In this document: in pieces, positions 30,319 through 42,284 of the stretch
Layout of the letters: each line of letters starts with the position of its first letter
Position numbering within the stretch: position 1 is the first letter of the stretch
Assembly (NCBI GenBank): GCA_944989445.1
Contig: CALYLW010000169.1
Coordinates: forward strand, 388,501 to 452,500
DNA: 64,000 bases
Reading direction: 5' to 3'
Source: Ampullaceana balthica
Lineage: Eukaryota > Mollusca > Gastropoda > Lymnaeidae
Translations under genes and position numbers: made by a program
Notes under the pieces: generated by a model
Told to the model about the DNA's origin: nothing
Databases searched by the model: none
Seen by the model: only the letters and a program-made list of their open reading frames with translations

Positions 30319-31874
30319 GTAAGAGTGAATGAAGGAGGTTAGAGTGAGTGAAGGAGGTTAGAGTGAGTGAAGGAGGTTAGAGTGAGTGAAGGAGGTTAGA
30401 GTGAGTGAAGGAGGTTAGAGTGAGTGAAGGAGGTTAGAGTGAGTGAAGGAGGTTAGAGTGAGTGAAGGAGGTTAGAGTGAATGAAGGAGGTTAGAGTGAG
30501 TGAAGGAGGTTAGAGTGAGTGAAGGAGGTTAGAGTGAGTGAAGGAGGTTAGAGTGAGTGAAGGAGGTTAGAGTGAGTGAAGGAGGTTAGAGTGAGTGAAG
30601 GAGGTTAGAGTGAGTGAAGGAGGTTATAGTGAGTGAAGGAGGTTATAGTGAGTGAAGGAGGTTAGAGTGAGTGAAGGAGGGATAGAGTGAGTGAAGGAGG
30701 ATAGAGTGAGTGAAGGAGGTTATAGTGAGTGAAAGAGGTTAGAGTGAGTGAAGGATGTTAGAGTGAAGGATGTTAGAGTGAATGAAGGAGGTTAGAGTGA
30801 GTGAAGGAGGTTAGAGTGAGTGAAGGAGGTTAGAGTGAGTGAAGGAGGTTAGAGTGAGTGAAGGAGGTTAGAGTGAGTGAAGGAGGTTAGAGTGAGTGAA
30901 GGAGGTTAGAGTGATGAAGGAGGTTAGAGTGAATGAAGGAGGTTAGAGTGAGTGAAGGAGGTTAGAGTGAGTGAAGGAGGTTAGAGTGAATGAAGGAGGT
31001 TAGAGTGAATGAAGGAGGTTAGAGTGAGTGAAGGAGGTTAGAGTGAGTGAAGGAGGTTAGAGTGAGTGAAGGAGGTTAGAGTGAGTGAAGGAGGTTAGAG
31101 TGAGTGAAGGAGGTTAGAGTGAGTGAAGGAGGTTAGAGTGAGTGAAGGAGGTTAGAGTGAGTGAAGGAGGTTAGAGTGAGTGAAGGAGGTTAGAGTGAGT
31201 GAAGGAGGTTAGAGTGAGTGAAGGAGGTTAGAGTGAGTGAAGGAGTTAGAGTGAGTGAAGGAGGTTAGAGTGAGTGAAGGAGGTTAGAGTGAGTGAAGGA
31301 GGTTAGAGTGAGTGAAGGAGGTTAGAGTGAGTGAAGGAGGTTAGAGTGAGTGAAGGATGTTAGAGTGAGTGAAGGAGGTTAGAGTGAGTGAAGGAGGTTA
31401 GAGTGAGTGAAGGAGGTTAGAGTGAGTGAAGGAGGTTAGAGTGAGTGAAGGAGGTTAGAGTGAGTGAAGGAGGTTAGAGTGAGTGAAGGAGGTTAGAGTG
31501 AGTGAAGGAGGTTAGAGTGAGTGAAGGAGGTTAGAGTGAGTGAAGGAGGTTAGAGTGAGTGAAGGAGGTTAGAGTGAGTGAAGGAGGTTAGAGTGAGTGA
31601 AGGAGGTTAGAGTGAGTGAAGGATGTTAGAGTGAATGAAGGAGGTTAGAGTGAATGAAGAGGTTAGAGTGAGTGAAGGAGGTTAGAGTGAGTGAAGGATG
31701 TTAGAGTGAATGAAGGAGGTTAGAGTGAATGAAGAAGGTTAGAGTGAGTGCAGGGGGTTAGAGTGAGTGAAGGATGTTAGAGTGAATGAAGGATGTTAGA
31801 GTGAATGAAGAAGGTTAGAGTGAGTGCAGGAGGTTAGAGTGAGTGAAGGAGGTTAGAGTGAGTGAAGGAGGTTG
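30319..31874. repeat. 19-bp minisatellite, about 80 units
   Basis: This is the largest array in the window. The unit is GTTAGAGTGAGTGAAGGAG, repeated over about 1.55 kb. Variants include GTGAATGAAGG, GGATGTTAG, GGTTATAG and a few one-base or four-base deletions. Variant units with AATGAAG and GGATG cluster at the right end (about 31615-31830), while the centre is nearly uniform. The plus strand is almost entirely purine plus T. Confidence 0.97.
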
Positions 31875-32593
31875 GAGTGGGCGAATAAATGAGAGAGTGG
31901 AGTAGACCACAAGATTCCCAATTAAGATGCTTGACCTCCAAAATTAACTGCAGGGTATTTTTATTTGATGCAACCGAAATGAGTCTTGTTTACTTGAAAC
32001 TAACAACAGAGACATTTAATTTGTATTATGATTACTGGATACCAACAACTGAGACATTCTTTCAGCGAAAATTCATTGATAATTATATATAGGCGTCCAC
32101 TATCAGAATGTGATTTCTTCTCCGCATGGCGGCTAGGCGTGCAATGATATCACATAATTGATATTCAATACTGGGAGGACCCCCACTGATGACTGTATTA
32201 ATTTTACCACAGGGACCCATGTACACGCCCCTGGGAATTACGTTCGCTAAGCCAGAGACAAGTCATTTACGCGCAGAGCAGCGCGTAACCTAATGTTCTG
32301 TCATTGACTTAGGGTCTTTGTAATGTTCTATCAATGGTGTGTCGGTCATCTAGTCTTGTTTAATCTTTGATTTAGTGTTTTTGTAATATTCTATCGATGA
32401 TGTTTTTGTCACGTCATGTTCAATCATTGGTTTGGCGGTATCAATTATGTTCTCTAATAATATTAGTACATATTAATGTACTACAGTTAAATCGGCGGTC
32501 ATCTTTGAATAATGATTAGGGTCTGGGGATTTTGGTCACAATCTGACCTAATGCCTAATGAGAACAAGCAAAGACCATTACTAAGAAATGAGA
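31875..32593. other. Unique spacer
   Basis: No gene is supported. Loose motifs of the type TGTTCTATCAATG or TATTCTATCGATG occur near 32326-32400. Confidence 0.45.
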
Positions 32594-32875
32594 CTTTCCC
32601 CCACCATCCCTGAGAACCCCCACCATCCCTGAGAAATGAGACTTTCCGCCACCATCCCTGAGAAATGAGACTTTCCCCCACCATCCCTGAGAAATGAGAC
32701 TTTGCACCACCATCCCTGAGAAATGAGACTTTCCACCACCATCCCTGAGAAATGAGACTTTCCACCATCATCCCTGAGAAATGAGACTTTCCACCACCAT
32801 CCCTGAGAAATGAGACTTTCCACCACCATCCCTGAGAAATGAGACTTTCCACCACCATCCCTGAGAAATGAGACA
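32594..32875. repeat. 29-bp minisatellite, about 10 units
   Basis: The unit contains ATCCCTGAGAAATGAGACTT followed by TCCACCACC. One unit near 32610-32625 lacks the AAATGAGACTTTCC portion. No stop occurs on the minus strand in several phases, so it gives long minus-strand frames. Confidence 0.94.
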
Positions 32876-33587
32876 TTTCTATTTTGTTAACCCCTTGCTA
32901 ATTATAGCTCCTGGTTAATCACGTTTCTAACACTTAAAAAACCACAGACCCACCAGATCCCTTATCATTGTGTGCTGTAAGATTATTCCAACATGGCACA
33001 AAGACGGCACCCTCCAACCAAGCAAGTAACGCTAACAACAATATAATCAAATCTTGCCACCGCCCCCCCCCACCCTTTCCTTGTTCGATGACTTCCCTCC
33101 AGCGATTGGCTGCAGAATGCGTGTGAAAAGTCACTCCGTCGTTGCGCACCAGTGAAACGGACGACCGCGTCACACCGATCTTATGCACACTCCACTGACA
33201 ACGGGTGCCCTGAAGCTAAAGAGAAAAATGGCCAGGTTAACTTTTTTGCAAGCTTAGATAAATTAAAATAAATTATAAACATTATGGTTGATGTCTATGC
33301 CAATCGTCGGGAATATTTGTGACGGGTTAGACTTAGATAAGTACAGACTTAGGTTTTATTAGCAGTCAGTGACTCAGTGAAGTAATCATGGGCGGTCATT
33401 TAGACGAAACTCATTAGTTAGACAAACACCGTTAGGAGGGATACTGACCACACTTTGTGATCCTTGAAAATGACCCCATTGATGACACTCCTGAAAATGA
33501 CTCCAACTCTGTCGTCCCAATGGGTCCCCCATCCTTGAACAACTCACTTTGGCCCAAACTGTGACACCTCCGCCGACACTAACGCAT
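32876..33587. other. Unique spacer
   Basis: The 84-codon minus frame at 32934-33188 is unrecognised. Nothing else is seen. Confidence 0.45.
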
Positions 33588-33805
33588 CCCCTTACAATGA
33601 CCCATCCAATGCCAATGCCGCATTCCCTGACAATGAGCCATCCCCTGACAATGCCCCATTCCTTGACAATGCCCCATTCCTTGACAATGCCCCATTCCTT
33701 GACAATGCCCCATTCCCTGACAATGAGCCATTCCCCGACAATGAGCCATTCCTCGACAATGCCCCATTCCCTGATATTGACCCCATCCCCTGACAATGCC
33801 CCTTC
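33588..33805. repeat. 18-bp minisatellite, about 12 units
   Basis: The unit is ATGCCCCATTCCCTGACA, alternating with ATGAGCCATT forms. It gives low-complexity frames on both strands because 18 is divisible by three. Confidence 0.93.
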
Positions 33806-34133
33806 CACTGACTTTGACCTACTCTGTCACCCATGACAATAACGACGTGCAACCACATAGGACATAGGGGAACAAAATCAATAGCAGTTTGCTCTTGGCG
33901 TGGGGAGAAGCACTAACCATTTGACCTTTCATCCGTATTGATGATGACGATGTCCGACCGTTTCGGTGTTGACACGTCACTGCTAAAGAGGAATATTGTA
34001 AAACTTAATGTATCAACCCCGAAACGAGTATTATTAAGGTGATGATACAGAAGAACAAAGTCAACGAAAGTTTTATGCTACACGCAACTTTGTCAGTTAA
34101 ACGCCAAACTAATAATGAGACGGACAAGCGAAG
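33806..34133. other. Unique spacer
   Basis: Nothing recognised. Confidence 0.45.
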
Positions 34134-34202
34134 GGTTAAGGACAGACACGTGAGGGATGAAAGACAGACAAGTGAGGGATTAATGAAAGATAAGTGAGGG
34201 AC
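34134..34202 (-). repeat. Short minisatellite, minus-strand form of the 36.1-kb unit
   Basis: About three units share GACAGACAAGTGAGGGATTA or close variants. Read on the minus strand this is CCCTCACTTGTCTGTC, the core of the larger array at 36112-36597, so the same monomer family is present here in the opposite orientation. Confidence 0.85.
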
Positions 34203-34239
34203 TCTTTTTTAAAAATTTGAAATAAAACCCTTGATGTCT

Positions 34240-34750
34240 GCATGTGGTTGGTTATATTGACATAGATGTGGTTGGTTATATTGACATAAATGTGGTTGGT
34301 TATATGGACATACATGTGGTTGGTTATATTGACATAGATGTGGTTGGTTATATTGACATAAATGTGGTTGGTTATATGGACATACATGTGGTTGGTTATA
34401 TGGACATACATGTGGTTGGTTATATTGACATAGATGTGGTTGGTTATATTGACATAGATGTGGTTGGTTATATTGACATAAATGTGGTTGGTTATATTGA
34501 CATAAATGTGGTTGGTTATATTGACATAAATGTGGTTGGTTATATTGACATAAATGTGGTTGGTTATATGGACATACACTGTACATGTGGTTGGTTATAT
34601 GGACATACACTGTACATGTGGTTGGTTATATGGACATACACTGTACATGTGGTTGGTTATATGGACATATATGTGGTTGGTTATATGGACATACACTGTA
34701 CATGTGGTTGGTTATATGGACACATATGTGGTTGGTTATATGAACATACA
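34240..34750. repeat. 24-bp minisatellite with 31-bp variants, about 20 units
   Basis: The core is TGTGGTTGGTTATATTGACA followed by TAAA, TAGA or TACA. In the right third (about 34565-34730) several units gain CACTGTA after ATGGACATA, making them 31 bp. The 24-bp part is open in several frames. Confidence 0.95.
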
Positions 34751-34859
34751 TTAAAAAATATTTTTTAACGAAACTGTTAAAGTTAAAGTTTAGGTGGTAA
34801 TATATTCCAAGATATAAGACAATAATTTTTTTAAACAACTTCCAAATAGCCCCTTTCTG

Positions 34860-34945
34860 AAGTTGACTTAGCCTTAGAGTGACTTAGCCTTAGAGTGACT
34901 TAGCCTTAGAGGGACTTAGACTTAGAGTGACTTAGCCTTAGAGTG
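34860..34945. repeat. 16-bp minisatellite, 5 units
   Basis: The unit TGACTTAGCCTTAGAG is repeated five times with two single substitutions. Confidence 0.93.
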
Positions 34946-36111
34946 ACAAACTATAAAAGCAGCAACACAATGCCCAACACTTACAGTCCTACCCTGCTAT
35001 TGATGATACCAGACGAAAACATTAACCCTCGTTAGCCGATAAACCTGTCCTCACAAAAACGTCCCGATCGTGAACGATTCACCTCCCCTTCATTCCATCA
35101 CAACTCCCCCACACTCCCACCCCTAATCACCCACGTTGTTTGTTTCCCTTATGGGCGGTGGTAGAGAAGTTCGGGTTATAAATACAAGAGATTGAAGTTT
35201 CATCGATAGGATAATCTGGTGCCGGGGTTTTGGGTGAAACTAAGGGGAGATAAGATCATCGGCAAAATATGAGACAGATGCTAGAATATTTGTCGTGGGG
35301 GAGGGGGATGAGGAGAGATTCCAGTTTCCTATAACAAGAGAAGATTGTTCTCCGACTGCTCAACTCATTCAACCTCGTGTCTTTACAGGAGCGAGCATAA
35401 GGGGCTTAACTCTCCATTACGTTCACCAATATTGCAATGCTTTATTTTATTTCTCTCTTTTTTTCTTTTTCTTTTTGCAGACGATGGTCACGTGATAAAC
35501 GAGCATTGATCTGTTCATCAATGCTTCCAAAATCGATTTGTTAGATCTTAAATTTCTTATTTGAAGGCATTATAATTATTATTTTTTTAATAGTGCGTGT
35601 TAAATTTTGATTTATTTTTTAAAAATGACTATAATTCGTGGAACATTCACTTAAGGCTTGCTGGCCAACAACATTTTAGAGAATCATTTATTCACTCTGG
35701 TCATGCAACTACTTGAAACTAATTTGAATTATCACCTCAAGGGTGTATGATTGAATACAATGGTACGCAATATCACAAGGTAGACCTCAATCATCTCAAT
35801 CCAGGGAATTCAAGTACCTGCTAAACTAAACCATCAAAATCAATGTGCTCATTAATGACCGTGGAACCCGGTTTAGGTCCAATTTTTTCTATTTCGTAAT
35901 TACAGCTTACAGCGGATCCTGAGTTACATCAAATATTCCAACCAGACAGTCTTGCATTCATGAATAAAAAACATGACACCATTGGAATGCAGCCTGCATC
36001 GAACCCATGTTCTCCACTTAATTACCTGACCCGCAAATACCCTGCCCCCATTTCTAGCCCTCCATCTCCGTTTTTATTTTTGATCCTTTAAATCGAATCA
36101 AGTCCTTGCAT
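34946..36111. other. Unique spacer
   Basis: A polypyrimidine tract lies at about 35447-35477, followed by CAG. It looks like a splice acceptor, but no convincing exon follows. No gene is supported. Confidence 0.45.
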
Positions 36112-36597
36112 CCCTCAATTTTGCCTCCCTCACTTGTCTGTCTTAAATCCCTCACTTGTCTGTCTTAAATCCCTCACTTGTCTGTATTGCAACCCTCACT
36201 TGATTGTCTTAAATCCCTTACTTGTCTGTTGAACCCCTCACTTGTCTCTCTTACAGCCATCACTTGTCTGTCTTTAATCCCTCACTTGTCTGTTGAACCC
36301 CATCACTTGTCTGTCTTGAACCCCTCACTTGTCTGTCTTGAATCCCTTACTTGTCTGTTGAACCCCTCACTTGTCTGTCTTGCACCCATCACTTGACTGT
36401 CTTGAACCCCTCACTTGACTGTCTTGAACCCCTCACTTGTCTGTCTTGAACCCCTCACTTGTCTGTCTTGCACCCATCACTTGTTTGTCTTGAACCCCTC
36501 ACTTGTCTGTTTTAAATCCTCCACTTGCCTGTCTTGAATCCCTAACTGGCCTGTCTTGAATACCTCACTTGTCTGTTTTGAACCCCTCACCTCTGTC
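36112..36597 (+). repeat. 20-22-bp minisatellite, about 22 units
   Basis: Units share CCCTCACTTGTCTGTCTT followed by GAAC, AAAT or GCACC. A shorter 20-bp form lacks CT. The monomer is the reverse complement of the short array at 34134-34202. Confidence 0.94.
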
Positions 36598-36780
36598 ATC
36601 ATATTTTATTGGTAACCAAACTATCGCCTGGCTTCTGGCATGGCCCTAACAAACACAACGATTGGTTTATTCAACGCTTTGAGCCATTCCGCCTCCTTTC
36701 TTTTGTCAATACTTGTTTGTGCCGGGGAGGTCAGAATCGTCAGGTTTTGTCTTGGTACAGGTTACCGATAGCCATTCGAT

Positions 36781-37075
36781 TATCTATGGTACAACTCTTT
36801 GGTAATCTTCCATCTTATCCAGTGTAAGATTTAGCATCTATGGTACAACTCTTTGGTCATCTTCCATCTTATCCAGTTTAAGATTTAGCATCTATGGTAC
36901 AACTTTTTGGTCATCTTCCATCTTATCCAGTGTAAGATTTAGCATCTATGGTGAAACTCTTCGGTCACCTTCCATCTTATCCAGTGTAAGATTTAGCATC
37001 TATGGTGCAACTCTTCGGTCATCTTCCATCTTATAAAGTGTAAGATTTTGCATCTATGGTACAACACTTTCATCA
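36781..37075. repeat. 54-bp tandem repeat, about 5.5 units
   Basis: Units share AGATTTAGCATCTATGGTAC, AACTCTTTGGTCATCTTCCA and TCTTATCCAGTGTA at exactly 54-bp spacing. Divergence rises to the right. Confidence 0.94.
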
Positions 37076-37823
37076 ACTTTCATCTTATCAAGTGGGAGAC
37101 GGCAACAGAAATTACAAAATGATTAAAATAACAAGAGTTTCAAGGATACAATATGATTGAAACCAAATCAATATTAATTCGGATTATAATGGTCTTCATC
37201 AAAACTTAACTACAAAACAAAAAATGTAGAAATTTGGCAACATCCTTTTGATAAATATCGAATGACTGGCATTATTCCTCCACAATAATCAATCTAGTTT
37301 GTGTAAATTAGGTCCAAACAAATTAGGAAAGACACAGTTCCTGCTCAAACAGGAAAGAGAAAAAAATAATGAAAGGGAGGAAAAAATACTGATCGAATGT
37401 TGCCAGGCTGGACGAACAGGGGAGTTATTGGAGAGCGAGACTAATAAGCTAAGGGAGGTAAACAGGATAAAAAAAGCAACACGACGTTAATGATTATCTG
37501 TCCGCATGCAATTGCTGGCAAGGAGGCAACAAACGAAGGGTTGGTGATAAGATTATAACGTTGAGAGAGTGGCGTTGAATTCCTGCAACTGTCAACATTT
37601 CGACATATGCTCGAGCTGCCATATCGTCCATAAAATAATATCGCGTCAAGAGCTTTTCATTGGTCTCTCAAAAACGTTCCTTTTATTGGAAGCCGAAAGT
37701 AATGACAATGAAGAAGACAAAACTTTGGTTGTTATCAAAGGGTCAGTTTACAAAAGAAACAAAGGGCACACGTTATACAATAAATATGACACGGCACCGG
37801 GTAAACTGCAACTAAGAAGAAGC
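37076..37823. other. Unique spacer
   Basis: Frames at 37299-37490 and 37569-37874 are unrecognised, and the latter runs into the next array. No gene is supported. Confidence 0.45.
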
Positions 37824-38153
37824 AATGAATTGATGTCTTATCAACATGCAATCATTCATGTGTCGTTGAATTGATGTCTTATCAACATGCAATCATTCGT
37901 GTGTCGTTGAATTGATGTCTTATCAACATGCAATCATTCGTGTGTCGTTGAATTGATGTCTGAACAAGATGCAATCATTCATGTGTCGTTGAATTGATGT
38001 CTTAACAAGATGCAATCATTCATGTGTCGTTGAATTGATGTCTTAACAAGATGCAATCATTCATGTGTCGTTGAATTGATGTCTTAACAAGATGCAATCA
38101 TTCATGTGTCGTTGAATTGATGTCTTAACAAGATGCAATCATTCATGTGTCGT
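37824..38153. repeat. 41-bp minisatellite, 8 units
   Basis: Units at 41-bp spacing share GAATTGATGTCTT, GCAATCATTC and TGTGTCGTT. The first three units have ATCAACATGC and the last five AACAAGATGC, dividing the array into two homogeneous blocks. Confidence 0.95.
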
Positions 38154-38510
38154 TCGTGAGGCCTGACTAGACTGACTGTCTGCTCTAAACAGTCAACATG
38201 GACAGATTCTAATCTTTCAAATAACTGCCGAATGACTAAATTATCAGCACATAAAAATTTCATTTCTAGTTCAATTTATTTACCTGCGAAGTATTTCTCA
38301 GCCACGGCCTCGTTAAACAAATTATCCGTGGTCCTTTTTTAAAGTTTTTAATAGGAGTAAAAATGAAACATATACTTATTTAATTAATTAATTAAATCGT
38401 TTTTTTAAAAAAATATTTTAAAACCAATTTTATCTATACCGTATAAAAATTGCAGATGATATTATACTGCCTGGGTCAAGTATTTTTTGACAGCAAGACG
38501 TAGCATAAAC
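38154..38510. other. AT-rich spacer
   Basis: Nothing recognised beyond A/T runs. Confidence 0.45.
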
Positions 38511-39078
38511 CAGTGCTTCTCAAAGTGGCGGCCATCAGCCACCGGTCCGCACAAGGTTTCAGAAAGGAAAGGAAAATATAATTATAATTATCTATTTGCA
38601 ACCATTAATACTAATCATATGAAATATATTAAATTTTTAAAAACTTACACATAAAAAGAAATAAATAATTATTTAATACAAATTAGATTTATTTTCATAA
38701 AATAAGTCCAGATATATTTCAATACGTAGTCATAATCGCAAATCATGAGGGGTGAAGGAGAAGCCCCAAATGTTGGTGACTAGTTCACTTCAATCTACTC
38801 CGAAAAAGCAGTAAAAAAATATTGATCTGTCCCCCCAAACTCAAACAATAGATTTGCACTCCTGCATGTTGTAAAATGTAAAACGTAAAATTTTCTTTCA
38901 AAACTTTCAAAATAAAAATAGGGAGCATTGAGCTGATAGTTGATACTGAAAAGATTTACAGTCAAACCTCTCATAAGAGAGATTAATTCGTTAGTACAAG
39001 GAAGATAGTGCACCGGTCCCTGGTAAAATGGAAAAAATTCCTGCCGGTCCGCCATACTAATAAATTTGAGAAGCACTG
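38511..39078. mobile_element. hAT-type MITE, 568 bp
   Basis: The left end is CAGTGCTTCTCAAA. The right end, read inward on the minus strand, is CAGTGCTTCTCAAATTTATT followed by AGTATGGCGGACCGGCAGG. CCGGTCCGC motifs occur near both ends. The flanking octamers GCATAAAC and GTCTAAAC agree at six of eight positions, as expected for a decayed hAT target duplication. No transposase is encoded. A solo end of the same family lies at 12663-12740. Its termini differ from those of the autonomous-type hAT at 9542-12197, so the two are separate families. Confidence 0.85.
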
Positions 39079-39765
39079 GTCTAAACTAACCGCACCGGAT
39101 GGTAGAAGTGATCCGACCAAATGGCGAGTACCGATGCCCGTGTCGTCATCACATCATATTTGGTTTCCTCTCCGAATCTCAGATCATTCTCATACAAGCC
39201 GACTGAGATATCCCACACTTCCACATCAAGTGGCAACAAATTCCTCCAAGGAACGACAAGTGATGTGTATGAATAGACCCAGCAAGGCAACGAAACGGTT
39301 TCGAAAAAAGGGGGGCGGGTGCGCGTTGCATAAGGTATGTTAATGTTTACACAGCCGTCCAATAGCTTGTATGAAACGGTAACACAATAAATCTCCGGCG
39401 TAAAGCGAACCGGCTGAGATAAACAAACACTGCCATCTTAATACACATCTGAAAACATTTGACAACCAATTAGACACCGTTAACATTGAACGGACAGAAA
39501 GCTACCAAGTTACTTGAACACGTCACACAACTTTTTATAAGGGGGGAGAGGACAGGGGGCTCGAAACTTTTTACAACATCTTACTGTTTTCGAATTTTAT
39601 AATTTATAATAAAAATGTACAATTTTGAGTTAACGTTCCATTATTTGCAATGTACATCGTGTCTGAAACTTAATCATGGCAGAAACAAATCCTCTCCTCC
39701 CCTCCACCCCCAAACTTCGAGTGACCTCGATTGTTCACATGCTCGTCAGTCAAGACCATGAAGTG
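39079..39765. other. Unique spacer
   Basis: Overlapping frames at 39008-39343 (plus) and 39081-39362 (minus) are unrecognised. No gene is supported. Confidence 0.45.
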
Positions 39766-40490
39766 ATTAAACAACCTGTAAAAACAAAGTTTTTGACTAA
39801 AAATCCCTTTTATATGAGACATAACTAAAATTATTGATTATGTGCAATATAATATGCACCGCGCGACAAAAATTTAAAGACTGAAACTGACTGAACTCTC
39901 CTTGCTGTAAAACACGGGGATGTGGTCATCGATGGCTGGAGTGAACTCCAGTGACGCGTGGATGTCAACAATAGCAGACGGCTACATAGAGTTACATGGA
40001 GATGAACTAAAAATGCATTAATTTAATTACGGTGCATTAGATCTATCTGAAATTTTGATACAATGCATTGTTAGGTGACACGAGTCTATGTGCAAAATTT
40101 CAGCTCGATAGCATCACGGGAAGAGGGTCATTTTCACACGCTTTTATTTAAGTCACACTGTTTGTATGTTGTATCCATCCATCCATCCTTCCTTCAAATC
40201 TTGAAACGTAAAATTAAACCACTTCTGATGGTCCTAGAGATCTCAAAATTTTACCACAGATAGATCTTGGATGACAATGCATTGTATCAAAATTTCAGAT
40301 CGATCGAATGTACTGTAATTAAATTAATCAATGTTTAGTTTATCTCTATTTATCACTATTTAGAATGTATAGTCGTCTGCTAGAGTTGACCTCCACGGCT
40401 CACTGGTTTCACTCCAGCCCTCGTTTACCAAATTCCCGTGTTTACATCAAGGGCAGGGGAGATCAGCGCGTTTCAGTCTGTAAATGTTTG
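39766..40490. mobile_element. R1 copy C, foldback (head-to-head) form
   Basis: Two R1 copies face away from a short centre. The left arm (about 39766-40135) is R1 on the minus strand and carries TTTTTGACTAAAAATCCC, CACGGGGATGTGGTCATC and CAATGCATTGTTAGGTGAC. The right arm (about 40190-40490) is R1 on the plus strand and carries GGTCCTAGAGATCTCAAAAT, GACAATGCATTGTATC and GTCTGCTAGAGTTGACCTCC. About 240 bp of the arms are complementary with visible mismatches, so the transcript or single strand could fold into a long hairpin. The left arm resembles copies A and B. The right arm resembles copies D and E in its distinctive upstream segment. This looks like two subfamilies joined and not a simple self-duplication. 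Confidence 0.85.
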
Positions 40491-41834
40491 TAAATAAAAG
40501 CGTGTCCTTTTAAAAAAAAGATTTTTTTTTACATTTTACTTATTTACGTTTGTTTTTCCGCCCAAACAAGAGATAACGACAAGACTGCGAAGTTAATATA
40601 AGAGATTTTTTAAAAACGAAAAGGTATTACCACATCACTCAGCAGATAAGTTAACAAGCCCTCCCCCCTCACACACACAGAGAATGTAAAATCGTCTTAA
40701 CATTCGGTCGTGACTGACATACCTGCTTATCACAGAGCTCTACAGTCAGCCAATGATCTCTGTCAGGTGGGACATAGGATGTCACGGAGACAAGACACAC
40801 AATTGCTTAGGTTTCACAACGATTGTGTTGAGTTTTGTAACGGTTTTTGTGCTGTATGTTTCTTTTCATATCTCAATTCGTGTACATAAAAATAGACTGT
40901 GGTGCGACGGGCGTGATTTCGGACACAAGGGATGTCGTAGATACAATTGTGTAAATAGTTAACAATAGTTAACAATTAATAGAAGTTTACATCATATGTA
41001 AATCAGGCTTGAACTTTAACGTGGCATAGGTCATAGAAGGCAAATCACGTTCCAAGTAAAAGTTACATTCTTCTAAGCCCTAAGCCGTATGTTTCAATAT
41101 GCGTACACGCCTTCTAGTTTTGCTTAGCCTAAAACAGGACATTTCTTAAAACAATTTAACTTAATTTTAATTTTTTTAACTCCTCCCAACAAGCAATGTA
41201 ACCATTACTTTATTTGCCCCGTTTAATGCTCACTAGACATATAAATCATAGCCGTCAAATTCCCACAGTTGTACACTCCTAATCCAATCACCTAACCATT
41301 TAAAAACCTCTCAACTAGCTTCATGATTGTTTGATTGTTCTTCAAGTCCAATTCAAGACAATCACAGCGGCCACTCAGTCGTACAGGTGCAAAGATATGG
41401 GGACATGGGCACTCATACTGGAGCCAATAATGTGTAAGGATGCGGGACAATGAAGTCCCTACCGTTAAAAAAATTCACATATTTGTTCAATCAATGGGTC
41501 TTGTCTATATTAATTTCAGTTAATATACCTGGCAGTAATATATATACCCATTACAAAAGTAGTATTTGAGGGGTCCACCACCCCATGAGTATTATAACCA
41601 TGTTTACACCGACTCCCCATTACACCTTAGAGCCCACGACCCACATACAACATATATTATTTGATGCTGGTAGCCACATGGTCTGCACATCTCAAGACGG
41701 AAATGGACTAGAAGCTAGTGAAATAAAAGCAGGAAGAGAACGAAAGGTGAGCGGGTAACAACAACGGAGGATATGGTGGAGGAGATATCACATTTTCATC
41801 GTAGGGCCCGGGCGTCCGGGAGTAGCTGTTGTTG
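40491..41834. other. Unique spacer
   Basis: Nothing is recognised beyond A/T homopolymers at 40512-40540. The 69-codon frame at 40753-40962 has no motif. Confidence 0.45.
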
Positions 41835-42284
41835 GACTCCTGGACAAAACTGAGCTCCGTTAGACCAAGTACTCTAAGCTCCCGACAAAACTAACTGCTC
41901 TAACCTTCTGTTAGGACTAGATTCTCTAAGCTCCCATGTAAAAAAAGCTTTGAGCTCACAGAAAGAGCAGGTTCCCTAAGCTCCAAATAAGATCTGGAGC
42001 TTTAATCTGCCAGCGATACCAGGTGCTCTAAGCTCCCTGTAAGACACGACCTCTAAGCTCCCCGTAAGACATGAGCTCTAACCCCCCGTAAGACAAGAAC
42101 TCTAAACTCCCCGTAAGACAAGAGCTCTAAACTCCCCGTAAGACAAGAGCTCTAAGCTCCCCGTAAGACGAGCTCTAAGCTCCCCGTAAGACAAGAGCTC
42201 TAAGCTCCCCGTAAGACACGAAGTCTAAGCTCCCAATAAGATCATGTGCTCTACGCTCCCAATAAAACCGCGTGCTCTAAGGCA
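41835..42284. repeat. 25-bp minisatellite, first block
   Basis: The regular core (about 42040-42240) has units containing CTCTAAGCTCCCCGTAAGAC. Towards the left the units become long and irregular but keep CTCTAAGCTCC. Confidence 0.9.

Noticed and set aside
35447..35500. Polypyrimidine tract followed by CAG as a splice acceptor
   Set aside because: No open, conserved-looking exon follows and similar tracts are frequent in AT-rich DNA.
37299..37490. Charged 63-codon ORF as a coiled-coil gene
   Set aside because: Too short, A-rich composition and no supporting signals.
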